NCBI GenBank assembly: GCA_900103495.1
Contig: FMWZ01000012.1
Coordinates: 1 to 64,000, forward strand
Source: Lachnospiraceae bacterium G11
GTDB taxonomy: Bacteria > Bacillota > Clostridia > Lachnospirales > Lachnospiraceae
Reading direction: 5' to 3'
DNA: 64,000 bases
Below are positions 49,110 through 58,335 of the stretch, one piece after another. How positions within the stretch are numbered: position 1 is the stretch's first letter; every line of letters begins with the position of its first letter. The notes beneath the pieces were generated by a model that made no database searches, was not told the DNA's origin, and saw only the letters and a program-made list of their open reading frames with translations. Position numbers and translations under genes: made by a program.

Positions 49110-50054
49110 ATGGACAAAGCAATAACCAAAGAAAATAACAAGAAGAGCTTAAAGAGGAGACTTAAGCGGTTTTTCCCTATATATATAATGGCACTTCCGG
49201 GGCTTATATATCTTTTCGTGAACAATTATATGCCCCTGCCGGGTCTCGTTCTGGCCTTCAAGAAATATAACGCAAAACAGGGTATTTTCGGCTCCAAGTT
49301 TGTGGGCTTCAAGAACTTTAAGTATCTTTTCAAAACCAATGATGCGTTCATTATTACAAGAAACACAATCCTTTATAACGTTGTATTTATCATAGTCAAC
49401 ACCGTACTGGCTGTGTTTGTTGCAATCATGCTGGCGGAGATGACATCAAAACTTAAGAAGGTTTACCAGTGTCTCATCCTTTTACCGTTCATGATTTCAA
49501 TGGTAATCGTAAGCTATCTGGTATTCGGTTATCTCTCTAACGACAATGGTTTCATCAACAACATTGTGCTTAAAGCTCTGGGGAAAGAACCCGTTTTCTT
49601 TTATATGGAGAAGAAGTATTGGCCCTTTATCCTTACCTTTGTTATGGCCTGGAAGGTTATTGGCTACAACTCCATTATTTACATTTCCACAATCCTCGGC
49701 ATTGACCGTGGAATTTACGAGTCTGCGGCTATCGACGGCTGCAGTAAATGGAAGCAGATTACAAAAATCACAATTCCTCTTTTGAAGCCTACGGTTATCA
49801 TGATGACCCTTTTGGCGGTGGGAAGAATTTTCTATTCCGACTTCGGACTTTTCTACCAGGTGCCTCAGAACCAGGGTGCGCTGTTTGCGGTTACAAACAC
49901 CATCGACACCTACGTTTACAGAGGACTTTTGGAGCTTGGCGACATGCCAATGGCATCCGCCGCAGGCCTCTATCAGTCTCTGGTTGGCTTTGTTCTGATA
50001 CTTGCGGCCAACCTTGCGGTTAGAAAAATTGAGCCCGAAAGTGCTTTGTTCTAA
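49110..50054 (+). CDS. Sugar ABC permease 2A (LplB-like)
   Basis: The 314-aa permease has the LplB-type start FPIYIMALPGLIYLFVNNYMPLPGLVLAFKKY and the EAA loop YESAAIDGCSKWKQITKITIPLLKP. GTGGGGAGAAAAT precedes the ATG. With the protein at 50064 it forms the channel of the second arabino-oligosaccharide importer. Confidence 0.92.
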   Translation: MDKAITKENNKKSLKRRLKRFFPIYIMALPGLIYLFVNNYMPLPGLVLAFKKYNAKQGIFGSKFVGFKNFKYLFKTNDAFIITRNTILYNVVFIIVNTVLAVFVAIMLAEMTSKLKKVYQCLILLPFMISMVIVSYLVFGYLSNDNGFINNIVLKALGKEPVFFYMEKKYWPFILTFVMAWKVIGYNSIIYISTILGIDRGIYESAAIDGCSKWKQITKITIPLLKPTVIMMTLLAVGRIFYSDFGLFYQVPQNQGALFAVTNTIDTYVYRGLLELGDMPMASAAGLYQSLVGFVLILAANLAVRKIEPESALF

Positions 50055-50063
50055 GGAGGAGAT

Positions 50064-50954
50064 ATGAGAAGCGATAAACTATTTCAAATTGTTTCCCATG
50101 TGATTTTAGTCATATTGTCGCTACTGGCGATTTTACCAATGATACTGATGCTGACGTCGTCATTTACCGACAACGATGTCCTGATTGCCAACGGTTACTC
50201 CTATTTTCCTGAAAAATGGTCCCTCTACGCATACGAGTATATTTTCAAAACCGGAAACTCGGTAATCAGGGCATACGGCATCTCCATTGTTTTGACGGCA
50301 GTGGGTACCGCATGTGCACTGTGTATAACTACTCTCCTGGCTTATGCAATTTCCAAGAAGGAGTTGCCGGGAAGAGGTGTAATAACTTTCCTTGTGGTCT
50401 TCTCCATGCTCTTTAACGGTGGCTTGGTTCCTACGTACATGGTATATTCATCGATTCTGAATCTGAAGAATACCTTCTGGGCTTTGCTGATCCCGGGACT
50501 TCTTATGAACGGATTCAACGTAATGCTGATGAAATCCTATTTCAGTTCAAGCATTCCCGATGAAATTCTTGATGCCGCGTACATGGATGGAGCTGGAGAA
50601 GTCAGAACATTTTTAAGCGTGGTTGTGCCGCTCTCAAAGCCTATCATGGCTACAATTGCGCTTTTTGCAGGTATGGGTTACTGGAACGACTGGATGAACG
50701 GTTACATTTACATCACCAAAAGAACCGAGCTTTATTCTGTGCAGAACCTTCTTAACAGAATGATGCAAAACATCCAGTTCCTGTCCCAGTCAAGCAGTAA
50801 CGTCCAAAACGCCAATGTTGGACTTAATGCCATTCCTCTTGCTTCGGTAAGAATGGCTATGGCCACGGTGGGTATTTTGCCCATTATCGTGATTTATCCC
50901 TTTGTTCAAAAATACTTTGTAAAGGGCATAACCTTAGGAGGAGTTAAAGGCTAA
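50064..50954 (+). CDS. Sugar ABC permease 2B (YtcP/LplC-like)
   Basis: The 296-aa permease has the LplC-type ILSLLAILPMILMLTSSFTDN start and EAA loop LDAAYMDGAGEVRTFLSVVVPLSKPIM. AAGGAGGAGATATG precedes it. Its stop overlaps the ATG of the GH51-2 gene by one base (taATG), so the two are translationally coupled. Confidence 0.92.
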   Translation: MRSDKLFQIVSHVILVILSLLAILPMILMLTSSFTDNDVLIANGYSYFPEKWSLYAYEYIFKTGNSVIRAYGISIVLTAVGTACALCITTLLAYAISKKELPGRGVITFLVVFSMLFNGGLVPTYMVYSSILNLKNTFWALLIPGLLMNGFNVMLMKSYFSSSIPDEILDAAYMDGAGEVRTFLSVVVPLSKPIMATIALFAGMGYWNDWMNGYIYITKRTELYSVQNLLNRMMQNIQFLSQSSSNVQNANVGLNAIPLASVRMAMATVGILPIIVIYPFVQKYFVKGITLGGVKG

Positions 50955-52486
50955 TGAAGCTTATTATTGACGCAAACAAGAGAGAGGGCGTTATAAACCC
51001 GGAGCTCTACGGACATTTCAGTGAGCATCTGGGAAGGGGTATATACGAGGGTTTGTATGTCGGTGAGGATTCAGATATTCCAAACACCGACGGAATCAGA
51101 AATGATGTATTGGAAGCTTTAAGAGAGATTGAAGTGCCGGTTCTTCGCTGGCCCGGCGGCTGCTTTGCCGACGAGTACCACTGGATGGACGGCATCGGTC
51201 CCAAAGAAAAAAGAAAAAAGATGGTTAACACAAACTGGGGTGGAGTTACCGAGGACAACAGCTTCGGAACCCACGAGTTCTTACGTTTGTGTGAGCTTTT
51301 GGGCTGCAAAGCCTATATAAACGGAAATCTGGGCACAGGTTCTCCCAAGGAAATGTCTGAGTGGGTTGAATATATGACAGGCACAGGTATATCCCCCATG
51401 ACAGAGCTTCGTAGGGCTAACGGCCGGGAGGAGCCCTGGAAGATTGACTATTTCGCAGTGGGAAATGAATCCTGGGGCTGCGGCGGAAACATGAGACCCG
51501 CCTACTATGCGGACCTTTACCGTCATACCCAGACCTTCCTTAGAAACTATGACTCAAAGAATCCCATCCAGAAGATTTGTGTGGGTCCCGGCACCTCAGA
51601 TACCAAGTGGACCAAAACTGTTCTCGAGGCCTGCTATGAGGATGCCCCCGCCGGGACTCATGGATTTATGGATTATCTTACACTTCATCACTATGTTGTT
51701 CCGGACACCTGGGAGCACAAGGGAGATGCGGTTTCGGACGCGGAGGGCCTGTGGTATCAGTCTCTTAATAAAGCACGCTTCATGGAAACCATTATTGAGA
51801 AGAACGAGGCTGTCCTTGACCAGTACGACCGCGAGGGCAAAATCGGCCTTTGCGTAGACGAGTGGGGCGGCTGGTACGACGTTATGAAGGGCACAAATCC
51901 AGGATTTTTGTTCCAGCAAAACACCATGCGTGATGCCCTGATTGCCGGCATAACCCTTGATATTTTCAACAAACACTGCAAGAGAGTCCGCATGGCAAAC
52001 ATCGCTCAGATGGTTAACGTTCTCCAGTCTGTTATCCTTACGGAAGGCAAGGAGATGGTAAAAACACCTACCTTCTACGTATTTAAAATGTACAAGGGAC
52101 ATAAGGGCGGCGAACTTGTTTCTTCATATTTCATAGATAATAAGGAAATCGGACCTGATGACGCAAGAGTGCCTGCAGTTTCAGCCTCTGCGTCAATTAA
52201 AGACGGCGTCCTGACCCTTACCATAAGCAACCTAAGCAAGGACGACGCCGTAGATCTTGATGTGCAGGTTGGGGACAGTCCCCAAATTGCACCGTGCAGG
52301 TTGGGGACAGGCCCCAAACTGCACATTTCGGAGGCGAAAATCGTCAGTTCCGCCAACGTCAGCGACCACAATGAATTCGGACAGCCCGAGGTGGTCACTG
52401 AGAAGGACTTCTATGGATACGAAGTTGAGGGGGATCTCCTCAAAGTGAAATTACCCGCACACTCAGTAGTAATGATGCGAATCTAG
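50954..52486 (+). CDS. GH51 alpha-L-arabinofuranosidase 2, carrying an in-frame REP insertion
   Basis: The 510-aa enzyme is the close duplicate of the one at 43957. The acid/base Glu172 (GNESWGCGG) and nucleophile Glu303 (VDEWGGWYD) are intact. From residue 437 to 457 the C-terminal beta-sandwich reads VQVGDSPQIAPCRLGTGPKLHI, which is the translation of a REP array (52262-52324). The same place in the other copy reads RVDNFKAGLKVVE. The REP therefore replaced about 13 residues by about 23 and kept the frame. The catalytic barrel should be unaffected, but the altered sandwich may change stability. Both copies probably act on imported arabino-oligosaccharides. Confidence 0.95.
   Translation: MKLIIDANKREGVINPELYGHFSEHLGRGIYEGLYVGEDSDIPNTDGIRNDVLEALREIEVPVLRWPGGCFADEYHWMDGIGPKEKRKKMVNTNWGGVTEDNSFGTHEFLRLCELLGCKAYINGNLGTGSPKEMSEWVEYMTGTGISPMTELRRANGREEPWKIDYFAVGNESWGCGGNMRPAYYADLYRHTQTFLRNYDSKNPIQKICVGPGTSDTKWTKTVLEACYEDAPAGTHGFMDYLTLHHYVVPDTWEHKGDAVSDAEGLWYQSLNKARFMETIIEKNEAVLDQYDREGKIGLCVDEWGGWYDVMKGTNPGFLFQQNTMRDALIAGITLDIFNKHCKRVRMANIAQMVNVLQSVILTEGKEMVKTPTFYVFKMYKGHKGGELVSSYFIDNKEIGPDDARVPAVSASASIKDGVLTLTISNLSKDDAVDLDVQVGDSPQIAPCRLGTGPKLHISEAKIVSSANVSDHNEFGQPEVVTEKDFYGYEVEGDLLKVKLPAHSVVMMRI
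52262..52324. repeat. REP-like palindromic array inside the GH51-2 coding region
   Basis: Two units, GTGCAGGTTGGGGACAGTCC-CCAAATTGCAC and GTGCAGGTTGGGGACAGG-CCCCAAACTGCAC, joined at TGCACCGTGCA. The first has ACAGTCCCC instead of ACAGGCCCC. It is translated in frame. Confidence 0.95.
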
Positions 52487-52503
52487 ACTAGCGCGAGGAC
52501 GGA

Positions 52504-52567
52504 CGTGCAGGTTGGGGACAGGCCCCATTTTGCACGGTGCAAAATGGGGCCTGTCCCCAACCTGCAC
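52504..52567. repeat. REP-like palindromic array, two units
   Basis: Units with AGGTT/ATTTT and AAAAT/AACCT. It lies 18 bp after the GH51-2 stop and directly next to the AraC-1 stop codon (GTAG then GTGCAGG on the minus strand). Confidence 0.92.
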
Positions 52568-53431
52568 CTACCTCCCGGTCATGCCGGGGGCCATGCTGTA
52601 GTCGGTGCCCCTGTATTCCGAAGGGGACTTCCCGAAGTGGCGCTTGAAGGCCTTGGAGAAGGTGAAGGTGTCGCCGTAGCCCACGGCTGTGGCAATCTCG
52701 GAAATGCTTAGGACGTTCTCCGAAAGCATCTTCATGGCCATCTTCATTCGATAAGTAAGAAGGTATTCCTGAGGTGAATACCCGGTGGCCTCCTTAAAAA
52801 GCCTGGTGAGATAGCTTCTGTTAAGTCCGAGAGAAGCTGCGATTTTTTCGATTTTAACAGGCTCTGTATATTTCAGCTGTATATACGAGATGACATTTTT
52901 GACGTAGAGAAGCGAATCGTCGAAGGTGTCATCTTGTTTTGCTTTGGAATTCTCTATCATGTAGCCCAGAATCTGGTAGAGGGTGCCGATGCAGTAGTAC
53001 TGTCTGGAGTTGTTTTCCATTATGTCCCAGACCAGAGTCTCAATCTTGTCGGCGCAGGCCATGGGAGTGTACACAGGGTTTGATGGCGTGAGTCCGGCTT
53101 CCTTGAGAATCAGAGGAATCTTCGGGCCGCCGATGTGAAACCACGCATATTCCCAGGGGTCGTCCTTGTCCGCCTGATAGAAAGTTTTGGTGTCTGATGG
53201 AATAAGAAAGACCTGGTGAGGGCCCACGTCATACGTCTTGCCGTTAATCTTAAGGATTCCCTTACCGTTTAATACGAAATGAATGATGATGCGGTTCTTC
53301 ACCAGATGGGTATAGGAATAGAGGGGCTTGCATTTGCAGGTCCCCATTTCATACAGGTAAAAATCGTCTGAATCTTCGTAGTTGACGAATTTGCAGAAAT
53401 CGCATCCTTCCAGACCTAATTCTTGTGGCAT
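52568..53431 (-). CDS. AraC-family regulator 1 (alpha-galactoside locus)
   Basis: The 287-aa protein has an N-terminal cupin-like sensor domain (residues 40-150; IIIHFVLNGKGILKINGKTYDVGPHQVFLIPSDT) and two C-terminal helix-turn-helix motifs (IEKIAASLGLNRSYLTRLFKEATGYSPQEYL and ISEIATAVGYGDTFTFSKAFKRHFGKSPSEYR). It is divergent from the GH36 gene and should activate it, probably in response to melibiose- or raffinose-like sugars. Both the GH36 and the binding-protein promoter carry a common box (53521, 55856). Confidence 0.9.
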   Translation of the reverse strand: MPQELGLEGCDFCKFVNYEDSDDFYLYEMGTCKCKPLYSYTHLVKNRIIIHFVLNGKGILKINGKTYDVGPHQVFLIPSDTKTFYQADKDDPWEYAWFHIGGPKIPLILKEAGLTPSNPVYTPMACADKIETLVWDIMENNSRQYYCIGTLYQILGYMIENSKAKQDDTFDDSLLYVKNVISYIQLKYTEPVKIEKIAASLGLNRSYLTRLFKEATGYSPQEYLLTYRMKMAMKMLSENVLSISEIATAVGYGDTFTFSKAFKRHFGKSPSEYRGTDYSMAPGMTGR

Positions 53432-53520
53432 ATGTAACCCTTTCCCCGATTAAAAAAACCAATGCTACATTTGTATTTTATCATGTTGCGTAATAATTGC
53501 ACTATCAAAATGAGAATTCA

Positions 53521-53584
53521 GTCACATTTTGACATCAAAAAATCAAAGAATGCCATTAGTGTAAAGGTGAAATTTGGCTATACT
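53521..53584 (+). promoter_or_regulatory. AraC-1 binding site and GH36 promoter
   Basis: GTCACATTTTGACATCAAAA (53521-53540) shares 17 of 20 bases, in the same orientation, with 55856-55875; both are built on GTCA...TGAC. TATACT (53579-53584) is the -10 box, with no good -35, as expected of an activated promoter. Site-to-box distance is 58 bp here and 35 bp at the other locus. Confidence 0.7.
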
Positions 53585-53645
53585 GAAGGTACTCTAGACT
53601 GATTGCATTTTCAGATTAACTTTTGTTTTTGAAAGGGTTTTATTA

Positions 53646-55844
53646 ATGAACATTGTATGGAATAAGACATCGGAGCAGTTTCATTTATATAATGACAGGC
53701 TCAGCTATATCATAGGAGTCGCTCCAAGTGGGGAACTTGCCAATCTGTACTTTGGAAAAAGAATCCATGACAGAGCCGATTTCTCCTATGTCCTTTTCCG
53801 TATGGGAATGCCTAATGTGGTGGTGGATGCTGATACAGAAAGCTATTCAATGGAGCTTAACTGCCAGGAATATCCTTCCTTCGGAACCACGGATTTTGGC
53901 GCTCAGGCCTTTGAAGTTGAGATGGCCAACGGCTCAAGAATCAGTAATTTCGTATACAAAAGCCATAGAATTTCCCAAGGGAAAAAGGAAATCAAAGGGC
54001 TGCCCGCAACCTACGCAGACAAGACGGAAGCCATGACTCTGGAGGTTACCCTCGCAGATACATTGGCGGGAATGGAACTGATTTTGTACTACACCATTTT
54101 CGAAGGCTATCCGGTTGTTGCGAGACATGCCAGATTTAAGAATGTGGGTAATTCCAAGGTTAAATTAACAAGAGCCCTTTCCGCATGCCTAGATTTTCCG
54201 GACCAGAACTACGAGTGGATGCAGTTCTCCGGAGCCTGGGCAAGGGAGAGAATCCCTGAGATCAAGAAACTTTCAACCGGCGTAACTTACATCGATTCAA
54301 GACGTGGTGCCTCAAGTGCCAACCAGAATCCCTTTGTAATTTTGAAGCGACCGGGAACAGATGATTTTATGGGAGAGGCCATCGGTTTTTCCTTCGTATA
54401 CAGCGGCAACTTTATTGCCCTGGCCGACGGAAGTACCCATGGAAGACTTAGATTTGTTATGGGTATTAACCCTGACAGATTCTGCTGGCCATTGGAAAAG
54501 GACGAGTGCTTTGAGACTCCGGAAGTGGTTATTGCCATGACGGACAGAGGACTTAACGACCTTAGCCAGACCTATCACAAGCTTTACAACAATCATTTGG
54601 TCAGAGGGAAGTGGAAGAACACCCCCAGACCTATTCTTAATAACAACTGGGAAGCCACATATATGGACTTCACGGAGGAGAGCATTCTTAAAATAGCTTC
54701 CAAGGCAAAGGATGCCGGAATCGAACTTTTCGTCCTTGACGACGGATGGTTCGGAGAGAGAAACGATGACTTTGCGGGCCTTGGTGACTGGGTGGAGAAT
54801 CCCAAGAAGCTCCCTCAGGGCATGGCGGGATTATCCCGTAAAATCAATGCTTTGGGCCTTAAATTCGGATTCTGGATTGAGCCTGAGATGGTTAATCCCA
54901 ACAGTAATCTCTACAGACGCCACCCCGACTGGGTGCTTTCTGTTCCCGGCAGGAAATCCTCTCTCGGAAGACATCAGCTGGTGCTGGATTTCTCCAGAGA
55001 AGAAGTGGTGGATTACATTTACGGAATGCTCCATAAGGTGATCAAGGGTTCCAAGATAGACTACATCAAGTGGGACATGAACAGAGCTCTCACCGAGGTG
55101 TTCAGCGTTGATACCCCTGCAGAGAGACAGGGCATGGTGGCGCACAAGTACGTCCTTGGAGTCTACAGCCTTTATTCCAGACTTATAAAGGCCTTCCCTA
55201 ATATTTTGTTTGAATCATGCTCATCGGGAGGCAACAGGTTCGACGCAGGCATGCTTTACTATGCACCTCAGGCCTGGTGCTCAGACAACTCCGATGCCAT
55301 TGACAGAATAAGAATCCAGTACGGAACAAGCTTTGGATATCCCATTGTTTCCATTGGGTCTCACGTTTCGGCGGTGCCCAATCAGCAGACAGGAAGGGTG
55401 ACTCCTCTTGATATCAGAGCCAACGTTGCTTACTTTGGCACCTTTGGTTACGAGCTGGATCTTAATGAGATTTCCGATGAGGAATTTGAACTTGTCAAAA
55501 AGCAGGTTGAGTTCATGAAGGAAAACAGAGCACTGGTTCAGTTTGGAGATTTCTACAGACTCAGATCGCCCTTCGAGAATGACCAGGCAGCATGGATGGT
55601 GGTATCAGAGGATAAGAAGAAGGCAATTGTGGGATTCTATTGTTTGAGATCCAACGTAAATGCACTTCCCGGATTCCTAAAACTTGCCGGTCTTGATCCT
55701 GATAAAGAGTATCGGATGGAGGGCAAGACATACTACGGCGATGAGCTTATGAATATGGGAATAACTCTTTCGGAATTCTACGACAGAGGCTTTACAATTT
55801 CCAAGGATTACGACTCTTTCGTCACGATTATTGAGGAAGTATAA
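53646..55844 (+). CDS. GH36 alpha-galactosidase
   Basis: The 732-aa enzyme hydrolyses terminal alpha-galactose of raffinose-type sugars. It has an N-terminal beta-sandwich and a TIM barrel with DDGWFGERNDDFAGLGDW, WIEPEMVNPNSNLYRRHPDW, the nucleophile Asp477 in IKWDMNRALTE and the acid/base Asp547 in AWCSDNSDAIDRIRIQYG. SSGGNRFD precedes it as usual. Length matches the long GH36 type of Firmicutes. No signal peptide, so it is cytoplasmic. AAAGGG at 53632 is the weak ribosome binding site. It is followed by a dedicated ABC importer. Confidence 0.95.
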   Translation: MNIVWNKTSEQFHLYNDRLSYIIGVAPSGELANLYFGKRIHDRADFSYVLFRMGMPNVVVDADTESYSMELNCQEYPSFGTTDFGAQAFEVEMANGSRISNFVYKSHRISQGKKEIKGLPATYADKTEAMTLEVTLADTLAGMELILYYTIFEGYPVVARHARFKNVGNSKVKLTRALSACLDFPDQNYEWMQFSGAWARERIPEIKKLSTGVTYIDSRRGASSANQNPFVILKRPGTDDFMGEAIGFSFVYSGNFIALADGSTHGRLRFVMGINPDRFCWPLEKDECFETPEVVIAMTDRGLNDLSQTYHKLYNNHLVRGKWKNTPRPILNNNWEATYMDFTEESILKIASKAKDAGIELFVLDDGWFGERNDDFAGLGDWVENPKKLPQGMAGLSRKINALGLKFGFWIEPEMVNPNSNLYRRHPDWVLSVPGRKSSLGRHQLVLDFSREEVVDYIYGMLHKVIKGSKIDYIKWDMNRALTEVFSVDTPAERQGMVAHKYVLGVYSLYSRLIKAFPNILFESCSSGGNRFDAGMLYYAPQAWCSDNSDAIDRIRIQYGTSFGYPIVSIGSHVSAVPNQQTGRVTPLDIRANVAYFGTFGYELDLNEISDEEFELVKKQVEFMKENRALVQFGDFYRLRSPFENDQAAWMVVSEDKKKAIVGFYCLRSNVNALPGFLKLAGLDPDKEYRMEGKTYYGDELMNMGITLSEFYDRGFTISKDYDSFVTIIEEV

Positions 55845-55855
55845 GTGAAACTGAA

Positions 55856-55896
55856 GTCACAAAATGACATCAAAACTACACGAAATACCATATACA
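55856..55896 (+). promoter_or_regulatory. AraC-1 binding site and promoter of the third ABC operon
   Basis: GTCACAAAATGACATCAAAA (55856-55875) and TATACA (55891-55896) as -10 box. It gives the importer its own AraC-controlled promoter. Confidence 0.7.
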
Positions 55897-55972
55897 GATA
55901 TGGGCTGATTGCTTATGATTAAGGTGCAATCAGCGCGGAGGGAAACCGATTCAAACTAGGAGGTTACAATTT

Positions 55973-57319
55973 ATGAAAAAGAAAATTTTAGCTGTATTGT
56001 TAAGTGCTGTAACGGCTCTTTCAGTGATTGCTTGCGGAGGCAACACTGCATCAACATCTGAGCCTGCAGCTGCAGAACCTGCTCCCAAGGAAGAACCTGC
56101 AGCAACAGTTGAGGAAGCAGAGCCCACAAGCATCGGAAGCAGCGTAGAAGGCGAGCTTACCGTTACTATCTGGGATGAAGGCCAGAGACCCGGACTTCAG
56201 CAGATCGTTGACGAGTGGAGCGCACAGTCAGGCGTTAAGGCTACAATTCAGGTTGTAGACTGGAACAACTACTGGACACTTCTTGAGGCAGGCGCTACAG
56301 GCGGCGAGCTTCCCGATGTATTCTGGATGCACTCTAACGTAGCTCAGAAGTACATGGAGAACGATCTTCTCCTTGACCTTACTGACAGAATCGCAGCAAG
56401 CGACAAGATTGATCTTAACAACTACTATCAGGGTATTGTAAATCTTTACCAGTCAAACGGTAAGCAGTACGCAGTTCCCAAGGATATTGATACCATCGCT
56501 CTTTGGTACAACAAGACCATCTTCGATGAGATGGGTGTTCCTTATCCCGATGACACATGGACATGGGCAGACTTCAAAGAGAACGCTAAGAAGCTCACCA
56601 ACGAGAACCATTGGGGATATGCAATCGCTCCCGGCAACAACCAGGAAGGTTACTACAACACCATCTATTCAATGGGTGGATATGTAATCAGCGATGACAA
56701 GAAGAAATCCGGTATGGATGATCCCAAGTCCATCGAAGCAGTTAAGCTTTTCACCGATATGATAGCTGAGGGTTCATGCCCCGATCTTGCAACTGTTTCT
56801 GAGACAGCTCCCAACGAGCTCCTTTGCGCAGGCAAGGTTGCAATGTCCATCAACGGTTCATGGATGCTTGCAGGATACCGTGACAACGAGTACGCAGCAG
56901 CAAACTGTGACGTAGCAGTTCTTCCTTACACCAATGATCCTTCAGACCGTGTATCAATCTACAACGGACTTGGTTGGGCAGCAGCAGCTAACGGCAAGAA
57001 CCTTGACGCAGCATGGTCTCTTATCGAGCACCTTTGCTCCAAGGAAGGTCAGCTTAAGCAGGCAGAACTTGGTGTTACAATGTCAGCTTACGAAGGAACA
57101 TCTGATGCATGGGTTAACAGCGTTTCAATGTTCGACCTTAACGGCCACATGAAGATGCTTGACGCTAAGCTCGTATTCAGACCTTACTCAAGAGATACCA
57201 CAGTTTGGGAAGATATGATGATTGAGAAGCTTCAGGATGCATGGACAGGCGCAAGACCTGTAGATGAGGTTTGTAAGGAAATCGCAGAAGAGATGAATGC
57301 AGACCTTGCTGAAGAATAA
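55973..57319 (+). CDS. Sugar ABC transporter substrate-binding lipoprotein 3
   Basis: The 448-aa protein has a lipobox (SVIACGG) and an Ala/Glu linker, then a MalE-like domain: LTVTIWDEGQRPGLQQIVDEWSAQSGVKATIQVVDWNNYWTLLEAGATGGELPDVFWMHSNVAQKYMEND, IDTIALWYNKTIFDEMGVPYP and KVAMSINGSWMLAGYRDN. It should bind raffinose-family alpha-galactosides given its location next to GH36. CTAGGAGGTTACA precedes the ATG. Confidence 0.92.
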   Translation: MKKKILAVLLSAVTALSVIACGGNTASTSEPAAAEPAPKEEPAATVEEAEPTSIGSSVEGELTVTIWDEGQRPGLQQIVDEWSAQSGVKATIQVVDWNNYWTLLEAGATGGELPDVFWMHSNVAQKYMENDLLLDLTDRIAASDKIDLNNYYQGIVNLYQSNGKQYAVPKDIDTIALWYNKTIFDEMGVPYPDDTWTWADFKENAKKLTNENHWGYAIAPGNNQEGYYNTIYSMGGYVISDDKKKSGMDDPKSIEAVKLFTDMIAEGSCPDLATVSETAPNELLCAGKVAMSINGSWMLAGYRDNEYAAANCDVAVLPYTNDPSDRVSIYNGLGWAAAANGKNLDAAWSLIEHLCSKEGQLKQAELGVTMSAYEGTSDAWVNSVSMFDLNGHMKMLDAKLVFRPYSRDTTVWEDMMIEKLQDAWTGARPVDEVCKEIAEEMNADLAEE

Positions 57320-57358
57320 TATATCTCTGAATCGTTCTTAAATGTTATGATAATTAAG

Positions 57359-57402
57359 AGGGTGCGACCCTGGATATGCTCCTCGGTCGCGCCCTTATTT
57401 TT
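57359..57402 (+). terminator. Hairpin between binding protein and permeases, third operon
   Basis: AGGGTGCGACC/GGTCGCGCCCT around CTGGATATGCTCCTC, followed by TATTTTTAC. It is the third intra-operon attenuator of this type in the window. Confidence 0.8.
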
Positions 57403-57435
57403 ACATGTAGATTAGATTTGAAAAGGAGAATCCCA

Positions 57436-58323
57436 GTGAAGAAGAGAGCTTCATCCAGACAAATCAGTGAATTTGTGTGGGGATGGGTGTTTATTCTTCC
57501 GACAATGCTCGGACTTTTTGTTTTGAACATCTATCCCATGATTGACACAATAAGGCAAAGCTTTTATAAAACAGGTGACTTCGGAAAGGGCAACATTTTC
57601 GTCGGAATGGCGAATTACAAGAAAGTTATGGGGGATACCGAGGTTTGGCAGGCTTTGTGGAATACAGCTAAATATGCCTTGGTGGAGGTCCCTTTTTCAA
57701 TTGTAATTGCCCTCCTTCTGGCGGTAGTTCTTAATAAGAAACTAAAGGGAAGAAGCGTTTTCAGAACCCTTTTCTTCCTTCCTATGGTTGTTGCTCCTGC
57801 AGCAATCGCCATGGTTTGGAAATGGCTTTATAACTCCAATTTCGGCCTTATCAACAACGTGTTCGGAATCAAGGTCAATTGGATTTCAAACCCTGACATA
57901 GCAATTTTCTCCATTGCCGTAATCGGTATATGGTCAGTTCTCGGATATAATATGGTGCTTTTCCTGGCAGGCCTTCAGGAGGTTCCCAGAGACTACTACG
58001 AGGCAGCAGCTCTTGACGGAGCAAACGGATGGCGCCAGCTTATCAATATAACAGTGCCCTTGATTTCGCCCACAATATTCTTTGTTCTTGTAACGAGAAT
58101 TATTGCAGCCATGCAGGTTTTCGACCTTATTTATATGATGATCGACCTTAACAACCCTGCCTGGAAGAAGACGGAATCTTTGGTTTACCTCTTCTACAAG
58201 TACTCCTTCGAGCAAAGCAAGAAGGGCTACGGTGCAACCGTTGTGGTTGTACTTCTGGCTGTGATTATGGTTCTCACTGTATTCCAGCTCGTTGGACAAA
58301 AGAAGTGGGTTCATTACGAGTAG
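57436..58323 (+). CDS. Sugar ABC permease 3A (MalF-like)
   Basis: The 295-aa permease starts at GTG 57436, with AAAAGGAG 8 nt before it; the frame also opens at 57376 but that covers the terminator. The EAA loop is YEAAALDGANGWRQLINITVPLISP. Six membrane spans follow the CUT1 pattern, ending in FQLVGQKKWVHYE. Confidence 0.92.
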   Translation: MKKRASSRQISEFVWGWVFILPTMLGLFVLNIYPMIDTIRQSFYKTGDFGKGNIFVGMANYKKVMGDTEVWQALWNTAKYALVEVPFSIVIALLLAVVLNKKLKGRSVFRTLFFLPMVVAPAAIAMVWKWLYNSNFGLINNVFGIKVNWISNPDIAIFSIAVIGIWSVLGYNMVLFLAGLQEVPRDYYEAAALDGANGWRQLINITVPLISPTIFFVLVTRIIAAMQVFDLIYMMIDLNNPAWKKTESLVYLFYKYSFEQSKKGYGATVVVVLLAVIMVLTVFQLVGQKKWVHYE

Positions 58324-58335
58324 GGGGTGCTGTAA

